NCBI GenBank assembly: GCA_964611295.1
Contig: CAZSWV010000004.1
Span: forward strand, 62,001 to 126,000
DNA length: 64,000 nt
Direction: 5' to 3'
Source: B73-G16 sp964611295
Lineage (GTDB): Bacteria > Desulfobacterota > B13-G15
Of the stretch, positions 60,252 through 64,000 are shown one piece after another. The notes beneath the pieces are model-generated. The model was not told where the DNA came from and did not search any database. It worked only from the letters and a program-made list of their open reading frames with translations. Both the position numbers and the translations under genes were made by a program. How positions within the stretch are numbered: the stretch's first letter is position 1; each line of letters begins with the position of its first letter.

Positions 60252-60802
60252 CCCCCGAAGGCCTCCATGTGTAAGAAGTCCTTCAACTCCTTCCTTTCCC
60301 GAGGAAGGGGGATCTCTTCGGGTACGCCCAAAGGGACTATGACCACCACTTCTCTGTCTTCAGGGACTTTCAATAACTCCCTTGCCTTCTGGGCATCAAA
60401 GGCGCCTACTATCACCGTTCCCAATCCCTTGTCCCAGGCTGCCAGGCAGAAATTCTGCACAGCCAAGGCTACATCGAACATCAGCCAGTCCCCTTTATCC
60501 GTTGCGGCTTTACCTTGGAAATAACCGGCTTTGCCCTTTTGCCCCAAAAAGACCGCCACCCAAGGTGCTCGCTTTACTGCCTCATAAGCTGGGTTTTGAC
60601 GAAGGCTAGACCTAAGGGTCTCGGCCAGGGCTTCCTTGGTCTCTTTTTTGGATACCAATACTACCTCCCAACACTGGGTATTGGCCCAAGAGGGAGCCCA
60701 TCTCACGGCCTCAAGGAGCTCCAATACGGTCTCATAAGGAATGGGGTCCTCCTTCATTTTCCTTATTGACCTCCTCCCCTTTATTGCGTCCCAAAGCTCC
60801 AT
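60248..60802 (-). CDS. Nitroreductase family protein
   Basis: 184 residues. FMN-binding fold: an N-terminal AIKGRRSIRKMKEDPIP, APSWANTQCWEVVLV, and GLGTVIVGAFDAQKARELL. The ATG at 60802 follows AAAGGAGG; a longer reading upstream lies in the preceding gene. Starts on the TGATG junction with the Mrp-like gene. Substrate unknown. Confidence 0.9.
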   Translation of the reverse strand: MELWDAIKGRRSIRKMKEDPIPYETVLELLEAVRWAPSWANTQCWEVVLVSKKETKEALAETLRSSLRQNPAYEAVKRAPWVAVFLGQKGKAGYFQGKAATDKGDWLMFDVALAVQNFCLAAWDKGLGTVIVGAFDAQKARELLKVPEDREVVVIVPLGVPEEIPLPRERKELKDFLHMEAFGG

Positions 60803-61581
60803 CAATGGCCTCCTTTCAGCAGGACTTTTGCCTGCAACGTAAGGGGTTTCTTCCCCTCTATCCCCATAAGTTCCCAAAGTTGTGTGGACAAGGCCTTAAG
60901 GGACCGCCTGAAGTTCAATCCGGGTTCGGTCGAAAGCAATACCCCTTGGCGCATGGATCCCCTTGCGACCTTGCGGTCATAGGGAAGGACGCTCAAAAGG
61001 GGGGATTCCAACATTTGGTATCTGGGTACAGAATCGCCCTTTACTTTGTTGAAGACAAAGCCCGTTATCCTTGCCTTTGTCTTTTTCAAGAACAGCTCAA
61101 GCCTTTTTGTTTCAATAAGGGACAACCTGGAAGGTTCGCTCACCAAAAGCGCATAGGTGAGGTCTTCAGGTAAGAGCCCCACAAGCGAAAAGTGTTCTTC
61201 TCCAAGTCCAGGGGGAAGGTCTATCACCAATAGATCTAACTCCCCCCAGTTGGTCTTTTCCAGCATTTGTTTGAGGACTGCGTGTTTTATCGGGCCCCTC
61301 CAAGCAACAGGGGTGTGAGGGGCTTCGAGGAACAAGCCTATAGAGAGGACGCGAAGGTTCGGAGTAACGTTTATGGGCATTAGGTCTCCTTTTAGGCCTC
61401 CTATACCCACAGGAGGGAGGCCAAGCAAGAAGGGCAGCTCGGGTGAAGAAAGATTTGCATCGAGGAGTCCGATGCGTAGCCCCTTTTTTTCCCACGTAAG
61501 GGAGAGCATAAGGGCCAAAGTGGTCTTACCACACCCGCCTTTCCCTGCCAAAAGGAGCGCCTTTGTAGGCCTTTCCTTCAT
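60802..61581 (-). CDS. Mrp/ParA-like P-loop ATPase
   Basis: 259 residues from the ATG at 61581, which overlaps the purE stop; an extension to 61797 would run through purE. Deviant Walker A GKGGCGKTTLA near 11-20, switch DANLSSPELPFLLGLP, and VIDLPPGLGEEHF. Most like the Mrp/NBP35 Fe-S carrier group. The CxxC of classic Mrp is not evident at the C-terminus, so a cargo role is uncertain. Confidence 0.85.
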   Translation of the reverse strand: MKERPTKALLLAGKGGCGKTTLALMLSLTWEKKGLRIGLLDANLSSPELPFLLGLPPVGIGGLKGDLMPINVTPNLRVLSIGLFLEAPHTPVAWRGPIKHAVLKQMLEKTNWGELDLLVIDLPPGLGEEHFSLVGLLPEDLTYALLVSEPSRLSLIETKRLELFLKKTKARITGFVFNKVKGDSVPRYQMLESPLLSVLPYDRKVARGSMRQGVLLSTEPGLNFRRSLKALSTQLWELMGIEGKKPLTLQAKVLLKGGH

Positions 61582-62045
61582 TGAAGGGCCCTGTCCGCTT
61601 CTTCTATTTCCTGCCTTTTCTGTTGCTGATACTGAAGTACCTTTTCCCTTACTTCTCTGTCCTCCAAGGCCACAATCTTTGCCGCCGCCAAGGCTGCCTC
61701 TTCCGGTTCCAATATCACAAGAGGGGCTACTCCAGAGGGGACCCTTAGGCTTGAGAATATGTCCGCTCCTCCAAAACGGTCGCTTGGAGGCGGGCAAGCT
61801 ATCACGGGCCTCCAGGTTTGGGCATCTACCATACCGCTCAGGGCATTGGACCTGCCAGCCACGGTTATGAAGACCTCTACCTCTTCTTCCAGCTCTTTCA
61901 CCAAGGACAAGAGTTTCTCAGGGGTCTTATGGGCCGAAGCCACCCTCATAAGGGGTTCGATCCCAAAGTACTTCAGGGCCTCTTTTATCTTCTCGCAAAA
62001 GGGGAGGTCGCCTTTGGAGCCCATTACTATGGCCACCCTCTTCAT
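61578..62045 (-). CDS. purE: N5-carboxyaminoimidazole ribonucleotide mutase
   Basis: 155 residues. Purine-synthesis class I PurE: an N-terminal VAIVMGSKGDLPFCEKI, RVASAHKTPEKLLSL, AGRSNALSGMVDAQTWRPVIACPP. Normal length. ATGA overlaps join it to the genes on both sides. purK is not in the window. Confidence 0.96.
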   Translation of the reverse strand: MKRVAIVMGSKGDLPFCEKIKEALKYFGIEPLMRVASAHKTPEKLLSLVKELEEEVEVFITVAGRSNALSGMVDAQTWRPVIACPPPSDRFGGADIFSSLRVPSGVAPLVILEPEEAALAAAKIVALEDREVREKVLQYQQQKRQEIEEADRALQ

Positions 62046-62434
62046 CCAGCTAGCCTCCTGTCTATGTTTTCTTTTATCATCATGGAAACCCTTTCATCCC
62101 CAAAGAGGCCAACCCTTATCCTCACCAAGGTGCTCTTGCCCTTGTTTTGCACCTTTACGACCACCTCCCCACCTGTGGCCCTCCTCCCTTTGATCCGGCC
62201 TTCAAGGGCGTCTTTCTCTTTTTCAAAAACGGCAATTCCACAATCCTCAAGGGCCTTTATAGTGGCGTCCCATACCGCCTCATAAGCATAGGGATATTCT
62301 ATGCAAAGTTCACCCTTCATGTACGCGTAGGTACCAGCCCCAATGGCTGCACCCGTACCGGCAGCGACAAGGTATACACATCCGTGAAGCATTAAGGCCA
62401 TGAGAACCAAAAGGGCCTCTTTTTTAACCTTCAT
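62042..62434 (-). CDS. DUF3568-like lipoprotein
   Basis: 130 residues. Lipoprotein signal with Cys near 19 (LMLHGCVYL), then a glycine-rich AAGTGAAIGAGTYAYMKGE and an alpha/beta domain. The pattern matches small lipoproteins of the DUF3568 type seen in Desulfobacterota. Function unknown. AGGAGG precedes the ATG. Confidence 0.8.
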   Translation of the reverse strand: MKVKKEALLVLMALMLHGCVYLVAAGTGAAIGAGTYAYMKGELCIEYPYAYEAVWDATIKALEDCGIAVFEKEKDALEGRIKGRRATGGEVVVKVQNKGKSTLVRIRVGLFGDERVSMMIKENIDRRLAG

Positions 62435-62467
62435 CTCGTCCCTCCTGTTTAAACCTTACCATCTATT

Positions 62468-63121
62468 TCAATAGGGCATCAATAGCACGTCATAGCCTAA
62501 AAGGGCGACCTTCTCGGCCAAAACTTTGGCCTCTTCCTTTGAGCTGAAGCTACCTATCCTCACTCTATAGTATCTTCCTTGTTGTGTTTGGAAAGGGCTC
62601 ACATAAGCTTCAAATCCCTTCTTCCTCAACTCCATCATAAGGGCATATGCCTTCCTTTCCTCCTGAAAGGCCCCGACCTGGATAGTATAACCCATGCCTT
62701 TGAATCCTTCTGGAAAATCCAGGACCTCGATCCTGACCCAAGCCAATCCCTCTTCGACCATCCCGAGGGCCTTTGCCGCCGCATAGGATAGGTCGATCAC
62801 CCTACCCGGTACAAAGGGGCCTCTGTCGTTTACGATCACAGTCGCGCAACGGCCGTTCTGGAGGTTGGTGACCAAGACCTTGGTGCCCAGGGGGAGGGTG
62901 TTGTGGGCAGCGGTTAATTGGTACATGTCGAAAATGCTCCCAGAGGCCGTGGGTCTGCCGTGGAATTCTTCCCCATACCATGAAGCCCATCCGTATTGGA
63001 CTTTTGGTATGGCCGAGGGTGGGATGGCTGGAGGTGGTGGCACCACTTTTTTTATGGCACAGCCTGAACCGAAAAGGACCCATCCCAATAGGAGGGCTTC
63101 AATGAACCTTCTTGACCTCAA
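62468..63121 (-). CDS. rlpA: RlpA-like septal lytic transglycosylase with SPOR domain
   Basis: About 217 residues. A lipoprotein signal ends in GSGC. The double-psi beta-barrel domain follows (YGWASWYGEEFHGRPTASGSIFD with its catalytic Asp region, VNDRGPFVPGRVIDLSYAAAKALGM), then a C-terminal SPOR domain (about 143-217) that binds denuded septal glycans. TTG 63121 is preferred because GGGG lies 5 bases upstream; GTG 63127 is possible. The start lies 23 bases inside the upstream gene. Confidence 0.9.
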   Translation of the reverse strand: MRSRRFIEALLLGWVLFGSGCAIKKVVPPPPAIPPSAIPKVQYGWASWYGEEFHGRPTASGSIFDMYQLTAAHNTLPLGTKVLVTNLQNGRCATVIVNDRGPFVPGRVIDLSYAAAKALGMVEEGLAWVRIEVLDFPEGFKGMGYTIQVGAFQEERKAYALMMELRKKGFEAYVSPFQTQQGRYYRVRIGSFSSKEEAKVLAEKVALLGYDVLLMPY

Positions 63122-64000
63122 CCTCACCCCTTTCGAGACGAGGGTCGCTTTGTATCGACAATTCGAGGGTCGAAAAGGCCTTCTTGAGCTGTTTCCACTT
63201 TGCACCTCCATACCCCTTAAGGAGTGAGAGGTCCTTTGGATTTACCCTCAACAGGACCTTCCCCTCCTTCTGGGTTTCAAGGGCACTTTTAACCTTTTCG
63301 TAATACAGCTCGGCCCTAACTAGCTCCCCAAAGGAGGGATGATAAGGACCTGCTACAAGGGCCTCTTCGAGCTCGCGAGAAGGCTGAAGGCCTATCCTTA
63401 TTACCTTTATTCCCGCTCCTTCAAAGGCTCCAAGGGCCTCTTTCGCCAGAGAGATGGCCTCCTCTAAGTTTAAAGGTCTATAAAGGCCTTTATGGTACCA
63501 GTCTTCAAGCTCCGTCCCCTTGATGACCAGGGTAGGGTAAACCCGCACGAAGTGAGGTCCAAGGGCGATCACCTCCTTTACTGTCCGGAGGAATCCGTCA
63601 CGGTCATCACTGGGTAGCCCTATCATGATCTGAATGCCTACCTCAAAGCCTTCTCCCTTAAGGAGTTCTACAGCCCTTATCACCGTTTCCGGTCCGTAGC
63701 CCCTTTTAGAGGTCCTAAGTACCTGAGGGTCCATGGATTGGACCCCGAGTTCCACGGTCTTTACCCTGTGCTCCTTCAAAAGCCTGAGGACCTCTTCAGG
63801 TAAGGCATCAGGCCTTGTGGAGACCCTTATGGAATGGATCCTCCGGGACTCCAAATACGGCGACAAGACCGCAAGCAATTCCTCTTGGGCCTTAAAGGGC
63901 AAAGCAGTAAAGCTTCCCCCAAAAAAAGCCACTTGGACCTTTTCCTTGTTGCGGATCCTTTCGTTAAGCCACTTTTCTACCTCTGAGAGCACGTATTGCC
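63099..64000 (-). CDS. Elp3-like radical SAM protein (5' end beyond window)
   Basis: About 300 residues visible, still open at the window edge (reads QYVLSEVEKWL), so the N-terminal CxxxCxxC cluster lies outside. Visible blocks: VAFFGGSFTALP, RVSTRPDALPEEVLRLLKEH, VELGVQSMDPQVL, GFEVGIQIMIGLPSDD, and YPTLVIKGTELEDWY. These mark the COG1243-type Elp3/HemN-like radical SAM family. There is no acetyltransferase domain at the C-terminus, so it is not a full Elp3. Confidence 0.9.
   Translation of the reverse strand, partial: QYVLSEVEKWLNERIRNKEKVQVAFFGGSFTALPFKAQEELLAVLSPYLESRRIHSIRVSTRPDALPEEVLRLLKEHRVKTVELGVQSMDPQVLRTSKRGYGPETVIRAVELLKGEGFEVGIQIMIGLPSDDRDGFLRTVKEVIALGPHFVRVYPTLVIKGTELEDWYHKGLYRPLNLEEAISLAKEALGAFEGAGIKVIRIGLQPSRELEEALVAGPYHPSFGELVRAELYYEKVKSALETQKEGKVLLRVNPKDLSLLKGYGGAKWKQLKKAFSTLELSIQSDPRLERGEVEVKKVH

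Noticed and set aside
60802..61797. Long N-terminal extension of the Mrp-like ATPase
   Set aside because: The extra 72 residues run through purE in another frame; the ATG at 61581 overlaps the purE stop as in the rest of this operon.
1..64000. CRISPR arrays, insertion sequences, prophage or rRNA operons
   Set aside because: No spaced direct repeats, transposase, integrase, phage genes or rRNA stretches were found on reading through.

Overview
The window reads as chromosome from a Gram-negative, anaerobic, respiring bacterium with a compact genome, most like the Desulfobacterota/Thermodesulfobacteriota and related deep-branching thermophiles. The grounds are the heavy use of AGG/ATA codons, multihaem c-type cytochromes with NrfD-type membrane proteins, an ADP-heptose (RfaE2) gene, lipoproteins with SPOR/LysM wall enzymes, and the gene order ftsH-folP-cdaA-ybbR-glmM-pdxJ. 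I cannot fix the genus from sequence alone. I saw no insertion sequence, prophage, CRISPR array or rRNA, and no gene-free stretch longer than about 250 bases.

Layout. 1-2306: probable nusB tail, ilvE, plsY with an upstream tRNA-Pro, and an archaemetzincin. 2310-11525: a respiratory and regulatory island. It starts with a consensus sigma-54 promoter and an upstream perfect inverted repeat driving a tiny membrane protein and two GcvH-like proteins that lack the lipoyl lysine. It continues with a Tat-exported four-cluster ferredoxin, an NrfD-like quinone-site protein, a tetrahaem cytochrome, a histidine kinase with two c-haem motifs in its periplasmic domain, and its sigma-54 response regulator. 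Convergent to these lies a b-type cytochrome plus seven-haem cytochrome pair. 11596-20845: MFS transporter, CpxP-like protein, MltD-like enzyme, aspS, a DUF488 gene, proS and an EF-G paralogue. 20850-28647: dtd, a MEMO-AMMECR1 fusion, a selenium-dependent molybdenum-hydroxylase maturation set (MoeA-like, YqeB, methyltransferase-YqeC), xth, an M18 peptidase and rfaE2. 28600-37418 (minus): mutL, pgi, accA, dnaE, guaA. 37521-47561: rpsT and holA, a dehydrogenase/CoA-ligase pair, then ftsH to pdxJ including the c-di-AMP cyclase module. 47554-51765 (minus): M20 peptidase, aconitase, rpe and a Rho_N-like protein. 51873-59343: rng, a GH57-like enzyme, malQ, an isolated AT-rich secreted protein, and a thiolase/DUF35 pair. 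59319-64000 (minus): a tightly coupled run of radical SAM, nitroreductase, Mrp-like ATPase, purE, two lipoproteins and an Elp3-like radical SAM protein cut by the window edge.

The part most likely to hold something undescribed is 2310-11525. There a haem-bearing sensor kinase and sigma-54 activator sit beside the electron-transfer proteins they probably control, together with degenerate H-domain proteins of unknown role. A second striking feature is that all seven convergent gene junctions in the window overlap in their coding regions.
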